A stretch of DNA of 64,000 bases from Ottowia sp. SB7-C50 (GTDB lineage: Bacteria; Pseudomonadota; Gammaproteobacteria; Burkholderiales; Burkholderiaceae_C): contig NZ_CP136995.1 in the NCBI RefSeq assembly GCF_033110285.1, positions 2,170,001 to 2,234,000 of the forward strand, written 5' to 3'. A model generated the notes under the pieces. It searched no databases. It saw nothing but the letters and a program-made list of their open reading frames with translations, and had not been told where the DNA came from. This document shows positions 9,041 to 16,597 of the stretch, piece after piece. The position numbers and the translations under genes are program-made. Position 1 is the first letter of the stretch; the number at the start of each line of letters is the position of its first letter.

Positions 9041-10483
9041 TCAACGGAAAAACAGGAGGGTAACGATCACGAACAGCGGCACCAGGATGCCGAAGCTCCA
9101 GGCCATGTAGCCGAAGAAGCTGGGCATCTTCACGCCGCGGTCTTCGGCAATCGCCTTGACCATCAGGTTGGGCGCGTTGCCGATGTAGGTCAGCGCACCC
9201 ATGAAGACCGACCCCGCGCTGACGGCCGCCAGCGTGGTGGCCAGCGGGCCCATCAGCTGCGCCGCATCGCCGCCGGCGGTGTTGAAGAACACCAGGTAGG
9301 TCGGCGCGTTGTCCAGGAAGGCGCTGAGCATGCCGGTGGCCCAGAAGTACATCGCCGGGTTGGGCGTGCCGTCGGCATGGGTCACGGCGCGCACCACGGC
9401 GCCGAACGGGCCGTTCACGCCCGCCTGCAGCATGGCGATGACGGGGATGATGGTCAGGAAGATGCCGGCGAACAGCTTGGCCACTTCCTGCATCGGCCCC
9501 CAGCCGAACTGGTTGCTGGCGTGCACCGCCTTCGGCGTGATGGCCAGCGAGACCAGGGTGACCGCCACCATGCCGATGTCGCGCACCAGGCCGGGCAGGC
9601 CCACTTCGGTGCCGAACACGTTGAACACCACGCCCGGCTTCCAGATGCCGCTCATCAGCACCAGCGCGACCACGCAGCCCAGCAGGAGGAAGTTGGCCGC
9701 GCCGTCGAAGCCAAAGCGCTCGTCGTCGGGCGTCGGGTCGTGGCGCTGCACGCCTTCGCGCTTGTAGAGCCAGCTGTCGAGCAGGAAGAACATCACCAGC
9801 AGCGTGACGACCAGGAACAGCGTGTCGGGGAAGATGTGGCTCACCGTCCAGAAGAAGCTCACGCCCTTCAGAAAGCCCAGGAACAGCGGCGGATCGCCCA
9901 GCGGCGTGAGCGAGCCGCCGATGTTGCTGACCACGAAGATGAAGAAGATGACGACGTGCGCGTTGTGGCGCCGGTTGTCGTTGGCGCGGATCAGCGGGCG
10001 AATCAGCAGCATCGACGCGCCCGTGGTGCCCATGAAGCTGGCCAGCACGCCGCCCACCAGCAGGATGGCCGTGTTGAGCAGCGGCGTGCCGCGCAAGTTG
10101 CCGCGGATGTAGATGCCGCCGGACACGGTGAACAGCGCCGTCAGCAGCACGATGAAGGGCAGGTATTCGGCCAGCAGCGCGTGCACCAGGCCAGCCCAGG
10201 CCGTGCCGGGGCCGAACATCAGCGCAAAGGGCAGCAGAAAGGCCAGCGCCCAGGCCGCCGCGATCTTGCCGAAGTGGTGGTGCCAGAAGTTTGGCCCGGC
10301 CAGCGGCCAGATGGCAATCGACAGCAGGATGCCCACGAACGGCACGGCCCACAGCACCGACAACTGGCTGCCGTCCAGCGTGGCGGCTTGCGCGGGGCCG
10401 GCCAGCAGGGCGATCAGCGGCAAGGCGCCCCAGCGCACAAAGCGCCTTGAAAGACGCGTGGAAATGTCGGTGATGGGTGTCAT
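9041..10483 (-). CDS. Sodium:proton antiporter, NhaD/IT superfamily type
   Basis: This 480-residue inner membrane protein has a predicted signal-like first helix (ALPLIALLAGPAQA) and about a dozen hydrophobic segments. The stretches SFMGTTGASMLLIRPLIRAN and FVVSNIGGSLTPLGDPPLFLGF are characteristic of the NhaD family within the ion-transporter superfamily, and NAPTYLVFFN comes in the second half. The likely role is Na+/H+ exchange for pH and sodium control; a dicarboxylate transporter relative cannot be excluded. The start ATG at 10483 is preferred over TTG two codons earlier. It is transcribed convergently to kynA and separated from pncB by a family A repeat. Confidence 0.82.
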   Translation of the reverse strand: MTPITDISTRLSRRFVRWGALPLIALLAGPAQAATLDGSQLSVLWAVPFVGILLSIAIWPLAGPNFWHHHFGKIAAAWALAFLLPFALMFGPGTAWAGLVHALLAEYLPFIVLLTALFTVSGGIYIRGNLRGTPLLNTAILLVGGVLASFMGTTGASMLLIRPLIRANDNRRHNAHVVIFFIFVVSNIGGSLTPLGDPPLFLGFLKGVSFFWTVSHIFPDTLFLVVTLLVMFFLLDSWLYKREGVQRHDPTPDDERFGFDGAANFLLLGCVVALVLMSGIWKPGVVFNVFGTEVGLPGLVRDIGMVAVTLVSLAITPKAVHASNQFGWGPMQEVAKLFAGIFLTIIPVIAMLQAGVNGPFGAVVRAVTHADGTPNPAMYFWATGMLSAFLDNAPTYLVFFNTAGGDAAQLMGPLATTLAAVSAGSVFMGALTYIGNAPNLMVKAIAEDRGVKMPSFFGYMAWSFGILVPLFVIVTLLFFR

Positions 10484-10513
10484 GGGCAATGGGGTCGGAA
10501 AATCCAGTTCATC

Positions 10514-10575
10514 AAATAAATGAAGCCCCAGGGCTTGTCCATCAAGCGCATGAAGCTATGCTAAAGATAGCAACC
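10514..10575. repeat. Family A repeat, copy 3
   Basis: Between the pncB stop and the nhaD-type start: GGGCTTGTCCATCAAGCGC followed by AAGCTAT and GATAGCAA. The left arm is degenerate. It ends two bases before the pncB stop codon. Confidence 0.7.
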
Positions 10576-10577
10576 GC

Positions 10578-11801
10578 CTAGCGGATGATAGGCAGCGGGC
10601 GGTTGATGGGCACCGCCGGCGGTGGCGCGGGCAGGTCGAACACCTGGCGCAGGTAGCTCAGGTAGCCTTCGTCCTCCACCATGGTCTTGCCCGGTGTATC
10701 AGAAATCTTGGCCACCGGCTGGCCGTTGCATTCGATCATCTTCAGCACCAGCTGCAGCGCCGCGGGGCCCACATCGTTGGTCAGGTTGGTGCCCACGCCG
10801 AAAGCCACCTGGATGCGGCCATCGAAGCGCTCAAACAGCTCGATGCAGCGCTGAATCGTCAGCCCGTCGCTGAAGATGATGGTCTTGGTGCGCGGGTCGC
10901 AGCGGTTGGTCTTGTAGTGCTCGATCATGCGCTCGCCCCACTGGAAAGGGTCGCCCGAGTCGTGCCGCGCGCCGTCGAACAGCTTGCAGAAGTACATGTC
11001 GAAGTCGCGCAGGAAGGCGTTCATGCCGTACACGTCGGACAGCGCGATGCCCAGGTCGCCGCGGTATTCCTGCGCCCATTTCTCGAAGCCGAACACCTGG
11101 CTGTCGCGCAGGCGTGGCCCCAGCGCCTGGCAGGCCTGCAGGTATTCGTGCGCCATGGTCCCCATGGGCCGCAGGTCCAGTTCCATGGCGAACAGCACGT
11201 TGCTGGTGCCGGTGAGCTGGCCGGTGCTGCCCAGGCGCTGCTTCAGCGTCTGCACCACCTCGCGCTGCCAGTCGCGCGAAAAGCGGCGGCGCGTGCCGTA
11301 GTCGGCAATGCGGATGCCGTGCAGCGCGGGCGTTTCGACCAGGCGCAGCTTTTCGTCCAGCCGGCGCCGGCCCTCGGCCAGGTCCAGGCCCGGCTGCGTG
11401 TTGCGGTAGTACACCTCGCTGACGATGGCCAGCACCGGAATTTCGAACATGATGGTGTGCAGCCAGGGGCCGCGCACGCGAATGTCGACCTCGCCGTTGT
11501 CCAGCGGCGTGAGGTGGATGTACTTCTGGTTGAGCTTGAACAGGCCCAGGAAGTCGACGAAGTCGCTCTTGACGAAGCGCATCGAGCGCATGTAGTCCAG
11601 CTCGGCTTCGGTAAAGCGCAGTTCGCACAGCTGGCGGATCTCGTCGCGGATCTCGTCGACGTACGGCGCCAATTGCACGCCGGGCGACCGGCACTTGAAC
11701 TTGTATTCGACCTGCGCGCCCGGAAACTGGTGCAGCACCGCCTGCATCATGGTGAACTTGTACAGGTCGGTGTCGAGCAGGCTTTGAATGATGCCGGGCA
11801 T
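10578..11801 (-). CDS. pncB: Nicotinate phosphoribosyltransferase
   Basis: This NAD salvage enzyme joins nicotinate to PRPP. From the ATG at 11801 the protein has 407 residues and begins [20 protein letters not shown], the canonical N-terminus, so the 51 upstream codons of the open frame are not translated. The motifs [47 protein letters not shown] and the C-terminal KISDTPGKT are all as expected. It lies close to kynurenine pathway genes, but bacteria of this group make NAD from aspartate, so the adjacency is not a pathway link. Confidence 0.95.
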   Translation of the reverse strand: MPGIIQSLLDTDLYKFTMMQAVLHQFPGAQVEYKFKCRSPGVQLAPYVDEIRDEIRQLCELRFTEAELDYMRSMRFVKSDFVDFLGLFKLNQKYIHLTPLDNGEVDIRVRGPWLHTIMFEIPVLAIVSEVYYRNTQPGLDLAEGRRRLDEKLRLVETPALHGIRIADYGTRRRFSRDWQREVVQTLKQRLGSTGQLTGTSNVLFAMELDLRPMGTMAHEYLQACQALGPRLRDSQVFGFEKWAQEYRGDLGIALSDVYGMNAFLRDFDMYFCKLFDGARHDSGDPFQWGERMIEHYKTNRCDPRTKTIIFSDGLTIQRCIELFERFDGRIQVAFGVGTNLTNDVGPAALQLVLKMIECNGQPVAKISDTPGKTMVEDEGYLSYLRQVFDLPAPPPAVPINRPLPIIR

Positions 11802-11969
11802 GTTTGTCTCAATCGTTATTCCGCGCGGTCCTCGCGCCGCGCGTTGTCGGGGCAGTGTAACGATATCGTCATCGCGCAGGGCGGGGGGCTGGCGAGCGCC
11901 CTGTGTCGCCGTTTGCATCGCCTGTGGCGTGGCGCCTACGCCGTCAGCGCGCACGCATGGCGCGTCCGC

Positions 11970-12024
11970 TATCTGCTATTCAATCGAAAGCTTTATACGC
12001 TGGCAGGACAAGCGCAGGAGGCCA
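11970..12024. repeat. Family A repeat, copy 4, degenerate
   Basis: GCTATTCAATCGAAAGC followed by ATACGCTGGCAGGACAAGCGC and AGGAGGCCA keeps the order of family A blocks, with a decayed left core arm. Confidence 0.65.
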
Positions 12025-12071
12025 GTGCGTGCTTGAACCGTGCCGCAGTTTGGCCAGCGAAAATCCAACAG

Positions 12072-12165
12072 CCGGACGCAAAGTACGCAGAGATTGTGCA
12101 GAGGACGCAGAAAAAAACAGATCAATCTGCCTTTTGGCTGTTTCTTTCGCGTCCTTCGCGTCCGG
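12072..12165. repeat. Family B hairpin
   Basis: CCGGACGC (12072-12079) and GCGTCCGG (12158-12165) are perfect outer arms, with GGACGCAG and CGCGTCCTTCGCG inside. An inner AAACAG...CTGTTT pair gives the loop end extra stem. It lies after the nitroreductase gene on the minus strand. Confidence 0.8.
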
Positions 12166-12204
12166 TACCCTGTATCGAGCATCCAACCCAGAAGGCGGCG
12201 CCCC

Positions 12205-12924
12205 CTACTCCACCCAATGCGTGAAGCTGTCCACTTCCTCGCGCGGCGTGTGGAAGGTGTTGACCAGCGCCGCCTCGTCGGCCCAGCCCAGCGACATGCC
12301 GCACACCAGCATCTCCTCGGCCGTGGCGCCGATGTGGGGCAGCACGATGGAGGCGTAGTCGTTCCACGCCGCCTGAGGGCAGGTGTGCAGGCCGCGCGCG
12401 CGGGCCGCCAGCATGATGTTCTGCAGGAACATGCCGTAGTCGACCAGGCTGCCCTGCCCCATCACGCGGTCGAGCGTGAACATCAGCCCGACCGGCGCGT
12501 CGAAGAACCGGAAGTTGCGCTGGTGCTGCGCGTGCATCTTGTCCTTGTCGCCTTTTTCGATGCCCAGCAGGCCGTACAGGCTCCAGCCGTTCTGGCGGCG
12601 GCGCGCCAGGTAGGGGTCGACCCAGTGGCGCGGGTAATAGTCGTAGTCGGCGCGGAACTTGGTTTCCAGCTCGGGGTGCTGGCGCAGCTCGTCGTGCGCG
12701 GCGCACACCTTCTGCACCAGTTCGTCCTTAGGGGCGCCCTGCAGCACGTACACCTTCCAGGGCTGGGCGTTGGTGCCGCTGGCCGCGCGGCGGGCGACGT
12801 CGAGGATGTCGTGCAGCGTCTCGCGCGGCACTGGCGTGGGCAGGAAGGCACGGGCCGAAAAGCGGTTTTCGATGGCCGCGTCGACGCTGGCGGGGTCGTG
12901 GATCTTGGCGCTTACTTGGGACAT
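12205..12924 (-). CDS. Nitroreductase family protein
   Basis: This 239-residue FMN-dependent oxidoreductase probably acts on quinones, nitroaromatics or flavins with NAD(P)H. The N-terminal ENRFSARAFLPTPVP and RAASGTNAQPWKVYVL form the FMN-phosphate site; NIMLAARARGLHTCPQAAW and MSLGWADE are the second half of the fold. The ATG at 12924 overlaps the upstream thioesterase gene by 13 bp. It is the last gene of a three-gene operon with a deacetylase-like protein and a thioesterase. The substrate is unknown; the neighbours do not settle it. Confidence 0.88.
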   Translation of the reverse strand: MSQVSAKIHDPASVDAAIENRFSARAFLPTPVPRETLHDILDVARRAASGTNAQPWKVYVLQGAPKDELVQKVCAAHDELRQHPELETKFRADYDYYPRHWVDPYLARRRQNGWSLYGLLGIEKGDKDKMHAQHQRNFRFFDAPVGLMFTLDRVMGQGSLVDYGMFLQNIMLAARARGLHTCPQAAWNDYASIVLPHIGATAEEMLVCGMSLGWADEAALVNTFHTPREEVDSFTHWVE

Positions 12925-13361
12925 TGGAGTTGCTCCAGAACGGATTTGAGGGCGGCCGGCAGCGGCACGGGCCGCTGCGTGGCGCGATCGACATAGACGT
13001 GGATGAAATGGCCCTTGGCCGCGGTCTCGGGCGCGCCTTCGGCAAACAGGCCGACTTCGTAGCGCACGCTGGACGAGCCGATGTGCGCCACGCGGATGCC
13101 CGCCTCGACGTTCTGCGGAAACGCCAGCGGCGCGAAGTACTGGCATTGGGTCTCGATGACAAAGCCGATCACGTTGCCGTTTTCGGTGTCCAGCACGCCC
13201 TGCTCGATCAGGTGGGCGTTGACGGCGGTGTCGAACCAGCTGTAGTAGACAACGTTGTTGACGTGGCCGTACTGGTCGTTGTCCATCCAGCGGGTGGTGA
13301 TGGTGCGAAAGGCGCGGTAGCCGGCTCGCGGCTCGGGTCGGGGGCGGGCGGGGGCGTTCAT
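12912..13361 (-). CDS. Acyl-CoA thioesterase, 4HBT hot-dog family
   Basis: This 149-residue single hot-dog domain protein has the catalytic-type segment TTRWMDNDQYGHVNNVVYYSWFD; the aspartate and GHVNN match 4-hydroxybenzoyl-CoA thioesterases of the YbgC/FcbC kind. It probably hydrolyses short or aromatic acyl-CoA. Its ATG overlaps the stop of the deacetylase-like gene by four bases (ATGA) and its end overlaps the nitroreductase start, so the three proteins are translationally coupled. Confidence 0.9.
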   Translation of the reverse strand: MNAPARPRPEPRAGYRAFRTITTRWMDNDQYGHVNNVVYYSWFDTAVNAHLIEQGVLDTENGNVIGFVIETQCQYFAPLAFPQNVEAGIRVAHIGSSSVRYEVGLFAEGAPETAAKGHFIHVYVDRATQRPVPLPAALKSVLEQLQCPK

Positions 13362-14293
13362 CGCGCGACATTCTGCCAGCGGCGCCAGTATTCCAGCGCG
13401 ATGGCGAAGGTGTTCATCTGCACCTGCACCGTGGTGCCGATGTCGTGCCCGTAGCCGCCGCCCATGCTGAGCGCCAGCGGCAGCCGGCGCCGCCACGCCC
13501 AGTCGAACACGCGGCGGTCGCGCGCCATCAGGCCGTCGTAGGTGAGCTTCAGGCGGCCCAGGCGATCGCCTTCGTGCGGGTCGGCGCCGGCCAGGTAGAA
13601 CACGGCGTCGGGGCGGAATCGGCTGTCCAGCTCAACCAGTGCCAGGTCCAGCGCGTCCAGGTAATCGGCGTCGCCTGCGCCGTCGGGCAGGCCGACGTCC
13701 AGGTCGCCCGCCACCTTGCGGAACGGGAAGTTCTTTTCGCCGTGCAGCGACAGCGTGAACACCGACGCATCGCCCGCGAAGATGGCCGCGGTGCCGTTGC
13801 CCTGGTGCACGTCCAGGTCGATCACGGCCACGCGCGGCGGGCGCGCCAGCCCGCGGGCCGCCTGCTGCTCGCGCTGCAGCACGCGGGCCGCGACGGCGAT
13901 GTCGTTGAACACGCAGTAGCCGCCGCCCGCGTCGGCGCTGGCGTGGTGCGTGCCGCCCGCCAGGTTGGCGGCCACGCCCTCGGCCTGCGCCACGCGCGCG
14001 GCCAGCACCGACGCGCCCACCGAACGGCGTGAGCGCTCGACCATCGCCTCGCTCCACGGAAAGCCGATCTCGCGCTGCGCCGTAGCGCTAAGCGTGCCCT
14101 GCGCCACCTCGGCGATGTAGCGCGGCGCGTGCGCCAGCGCCAGTTCGGCGTCGCTGGCCGGCTCGGCCTGAGCCAGGGTGACGCCCGGCTGCTCGGCCAC
14201 CAGCCGGTCGCGCAGACGCTGGTACTTGCCCATGGGAAAGCGGTGGCCCGGCGGCAGCGGCAGCACGAAGCGGGTGGAGTAGAAGGCTTTCAT
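13358..14293 (-). CDS. Histone deacetylase family (AcuC/HdaH-like) hydrolase
   Basis: This 311-residue zinc-dependent deacetylase of the arginase/deacetylase fold carries the full catalytic set: GGTHHASADAGGGYCVFND (His pair), VAVIDLDVHQGNGTA (zinc Asp and His), YLAGADPHEGDRLG (zinc Asp) and the C-terminal MGGGYGHD. In bacteria such enzymes act on acetyl-lysine, acetylpolyamines or other amides. The ATG at 14293 follows a possible GTG one codon earlier. It is first in an operon with a thioesterase and a nitroreductase, transcribed divergently from the phasin gene. Confidence 0.9.
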   Translation of the reverse strand: MKAFYSTRFVLPLPPGHRFPMGKYQRLRDRLVAEQPGVTLAQAEPASDAELALAHAPRYIAEVAQGTLSATAQREIGFPWSEAMVERSRRSVGASVLAARVAQAEGVAANLAGGTHHASADAGGGYCVFNDIAVAARVLQREQQAARGLARPPRVAVIDLDVHQGNGTAAIFAGDASVFTLSLHGEKNFPFRKVAGDLDVGLPDGAGDADYLDALDLALVELDSRFRPDAVFYLAGADPHEGDRLGRLKLTYDGLMARDRRVFDWAWRRRLPLALSMGGGYGHDIGTTVQVQMNTFAIALEYWRRWQNVAR

Positions 14294-14347
14294 CACGGAA
14301 CGGCGGGCCGGCGCGCGCAGCGGCCTTTAGAACACCACATCTAAAAA

Positions 14348-14417
14348 TGCTGCAGCGCACCAAATTGGCTTGCAATCGCTGACAGAGACCTTAAAATTCG
14401 ATCCATGCTGCGCTGCA
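14348..14417 (+). promoter_or_regulatory. Phasin promoter with two TGCTGC-type candidate operators
   Basis: TTGCAA (14370-14375) and TAAAAT (14392-14397), spaced by 16 bp, look like a good sigma-70 promoter. TGCTGCAGCGCA (14348-14359) lies upstream of the -35 box and TGCTGCGCTGCA (14406-14417) at the expected transcription start. The pair resembles GC-rich sites of the PHA repressor PhaR; that identity is inference. Confidence 0.5.
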
Positions 14418-14487
14418 ACATCAAACCATGACCCAGCAGCGGCAACCCGAGCGAGTTTTCCAATCCACTATTCTCTAGGAGAGACGT

Positions 14488-15045
14488 ATGCTGACCCCCG
14501 AACAAATGGTTGCTTCCCAGAAAGCCAACATGGAAACCCTGTACGGCCTGACCGCCAAAGCCTTTGAAGGCATGGAAAAGCTGGTTGAGCTGAACCTGCA
14601 AGCCACCAAGGCCGCGCTGACCGAGTCGGCCCAGCACACGCAAGCCGTGCTGTCCGTCAAGGACGCCCAAGAGCTGATCGCCCTGCAAGCCAGCCTGTTC
14701 CAGCCGATGGCCGAGAAAGCCGCTGCCTACAGCCGTCACCTGTACGACATCGCTTCGGGCACGACCGCTGAATTCAGCAAGGCCTTCGAAGGCAAGGTCG
14801 CCGAAGGCCAGGCCCAGTTCGCCGCCCTGGTGGACAACGCCGCCAAGAACGCCCCCGCCGGCTCCGAGACCGCCGTCGCCATGATGAAGAGCGCCGTGGC
14901 TGCCGCCAGCAACGCGTTTGAGTCGGTGCAGAAGGCTGTCAAGCAGGCTTCCGACGTCGCTGAAGCCAACTTCAACGCCGTGGCCACCAGCGCCACCAAC
15001 GCTGCCAAGAACGCCGGCGCCGCTGCCAAGAAAGCCGCCCGCTGA
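14488..15045 (+). CDS. phaP: Phasin family protein (PHA granule coat)
   Basis: This 185-residue amphipathic, Ala-rich, mostly helical protein coats polyhydroxyalkanoate granules and controls their size. The N-terminal [20 protein letters not shown] and the Phasin_2 helix up to about residue 100 are typical; the tail is Ala/Lys-rich and ends KKAAR. A strong AGGAGA site lies seven bases before the ATG, and codon use is highly biased towards C/G-ending codons, consistent with high expression. A two-hairpin region follows the stop. Confidence 0.93.
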   Translation: MLTPEQMVASQKANMETLYGLTAKAFEGMEKLVELNLQATKAALTESAQHTQAVLSVKDAQELIALQASLFQPMAEKAAAYSRHLYDIASGTTAEFSKAFEGKVAEGQAQFAALVDNAAKNAPAGSETAVAMMKSAVAAASNAFESVQKAVKQASDVAEANFNAVATSATNAAKNAGAAAKKAAR

Positions 15046-15103
15046 TCGTCCCCGGCGCGGCCTGCTCACCCCGTGAGCGCTGCGCCGCCGATCCAGCTCT
15101 GCG

Positions 15104-15273
15104 CTTGGCCGGGTTCGTCCCGGCCAAGTCGCCAGAGCAAAGCCCATGAAACAAAGGCTTTGCTCTGGCGAGCGAACCGCGATGCCACCTGGTTGTCTCC
15201 TCGGGTCCTTTCGACACCCTCCGGGGGTGCAGGGATCCCTTCAAGGGCTGATTGCGAGATCAGCCCTTTTTTT
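15104..15273 (+). ncRNA. Candidate structured RNA or long phasin 3' UTR ending in a terminator
   Basis: Several stems follow each other: CTTGGCCGGG/CCCGGCCAAG (15104-15128, perfect 10-bp arms), CGCCAGAGCAAAGCC/GGCTTTGCTCTGGCG (15130-15170, perfect 15-bp arms), a small CACCC/GGGTG stem near 15219-15233, and the terminator AAGGGCTGAT/ATCAGCCCTT with T7 (15243-15273). No convincing frame is present. It may be a processed 3' UTR of the phasin mRNA or a separate small RNA. No known RNA family was recognised. Confidence 0.45.
15243..15273 (+). terminator. Rho-independent terminator
   Basis: A ten-base-pair stem AAGGGCTGAT/ATCAGCCCTT with a six-base loop is followed by T7. It is the only strong terminator downstream of the phasin gene, about 200 bp after its stop. 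Confidence 0.88.
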
Positions 15274-15350
15274 GCGTCCGCGCCGGCGCGAAGCGCCCCC
15301 CGGCCTCACGCCACGTCAACCGCGCACCTCCTGCTGGCGTTGGATTCACA

Positions 15351-15385
15351 TTGATAACTGAGAACCATTCTCGTTTGCGTTATCA
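15351..15385. promoter_or_regulatory. Fur-type operator upstream of the iron-binding protein gene
   Basis: The inner dyad TGAGAACCATTCTCG (15359-15373) is nested within outer arms TTGATAAC and GTTATCA. Both inner and outer halves resemble Fur half-sites. It lies 38 bp upstream of the ATG of the Fe(III)-binding protein gene, which supports the call. Confidence 0.72.
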
Positions 15386-15422
15386 TCCACCCCCCTTCGG
15401 AAAATTCACCAGAAAGCACAGC

Positions 15423-16475
15423 ATGAAGAAGCAATGGGTCGCGGCCGCCGCCGCGCTGGCGTTGGCATGGGGCGCTGCCGCGCAGGCGCAGTCGCAGGAG
15501 CTGAACCTCTACTCCGCCCGCCACTACGCGACGGACGAAGCGCTCTACAACGACTTCACCAAGGCCACCGGCATCAAGATCAACCGCGTGGACGCCGACG
15601 ACGCGGGCATCATCGCGCGCCTGAAGGCCGAGGGCAGCGCCTCGCCGGCCGATGTGATCCTGCTGGTGGACGCCGCCCGCCTGTGGCGCGGCGAACAGGA
15701 CGGGCTGTTCCTGCCCGTCAAGTCCAGGCTGCTCGACGACGCGATTCCGGCCACCCTGCGCGCCAGGCCGGCGGCCGATGGCGGCACGCCGTGGTTTGGC
15801 TTTTCGACCCGCGCGCGGCTGGTGGTGTACGACAAGCTCAAGGTCAAGCCCGCCGACGTCGACACCTACGAGGAACTGGGCGACCCCAAGAACAAGGGCA
15901 AGCTGTGCATCCGCAGCGGCTCGCACCCCTACAACCTGAGCCTGTTCAGCGCCGTGACCGAGCACCTGGGCGAGCAGAAGGCCGAGGCCTGGCTCAAGGG
16001 CATGGTCGACAACATGGCGCGCGCGCCCAAGGGCGGCGACACCGACCAGATCAAGGCCGTCGCCAGCGGCGAATGCCAGATCGCTGTCACCAACAGCTAT
16101 TACCTGGCGCGCCTGATGCGCTCCGGCAAGCCCGAGGACCGCGCCGTGGTCGAGCGCGTGGGCGTGGCTTTCCCCAACCAGTCCAGCTGGGGCACGCACG
16201 TCAACATCGCCGGCGCCGCGGTGACGCGCCACGCCAAGAACCCGGCCAACGCGGTCAAGTTCCTCGAATACCTGGCCAGCCCGTCGGCGCAGAACTACTT
16301 TGCCAACGGCAACAACGAATGGCCGGTGGCCAAGGGCGTGGTGACAGACAACCCGGCGCTCAAGTCGATGACCGGCGGCAGCGGCCAGTTCAAGAGCGAA
16401 ACCATCCCGGTCAGCGCCGTGGGCGCGCACCAGCTCAAGGTGCAGCAGATGCTGGACCGCGTGGGCTTCAAGTAA
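15423..16475 (+). CDS. Periplasmic Fe(III)-binding protein of an ABC transporter
   Basis: This 350-residue secreted protein has a Sec signal peptide (cut after AAAQAQS), followed by ELNLYSARHYATDEALYNDF, the start of the FbpA/FutA family. The tyrosines typical of iron ligands appear in NLYSARHY and in the tandem-Tyr motif NSYYLARL. The role is to capture ferric iron in the periplasm and hand it to a permease. No permease or ATPase gene is adjacent, so it must work with components encoded elsewhere. A Fur-like operator precedes it and a terminator follows, so it is monocistronic. Confidence 0.9.
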   Translation: MKKQWVAAAAALALAWGAAAQAQSQELNLYSARHYATDEALYNDFTKATGIKINRVDADDAGIIARLKAEGSASPADVILLVDAARLWRGEQDGLFLPVKSRLLDDAIPATLRARPAADGGTPWFGFSTRARLVVYDKLKVKPADVDTYEELGDPKNKGKLCIRSGSHPYNLSLFSAVTEHLGEQKAEAWLKGMVDNMARAPKGGDTDQIKAVASGECQIAVTNSYYLARLMRSGKPEDRAVVERVGVAFPNQSSWGTHVNIAGAAVTRHAKNPANAVKFLEYLASPSAQNYFANGNNEWPVAKGVVTDNPALKSMTGGSGQFKSETIPVSAVGAHQLKVQQMLDRVGFK

Positions 16476-16508
16476 GTCGCGCGGCAGCCGGGCCGGCCCG
16501 CCTGTGCG

Positions 16509-16533
16509 ATGGCGCCTTTCGAGGCGCCATTTT
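16509..16533 (+). terminator. Rho-independent terminator
   Basis: ATGGCGCC/GGCGCCAT stem with a six-base loop and T4, 33 bp after the stop of the iron-binding protein gene. Confidence 0.8.
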
Positions 16534-16534
16534 C

Positions 16535-16597
16535 ATGATGAAATCCGGCCCCAACGCTTGCCAGATAAGCGCCGGATGCTATGAATTTGGAAGCACC
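16535..16597. repeat. Family A repeat, copy 5, overlapping a gene end
   Basis: AACGCTTGCCAGATAAGCGC followed by GGATGCTATGAATTTGG and AAGCA. It spans the stop codon of the convergent sugar dehydrogenase gene (stop at 16579-16581), so the last residues of that protein (LPNS) are encoded by the repeat. Confidence 0.78.

Larger units (their letters stand above)
11802..12204. other. 403-bp gene-free gap carrying two repeats
   Basis: No supported gene lies here. It holds the pncB upstream region (11802-11960, with GTAACGATATCGTCATC, a possible dyad), a degenerate family A copy (11970-12024) and a family B hairpin (12072-12165). Small frames inside are made of repeat sequence. Confidence 0.7.

Noticed and set aside
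12925-13371. Fusion of an N-terminal domain to the nitroreductase
   Set aside because: The upstream part of the open frame is the out-of-frame shadow of the thioesterase gene, which has clear family motifs in its own frame.
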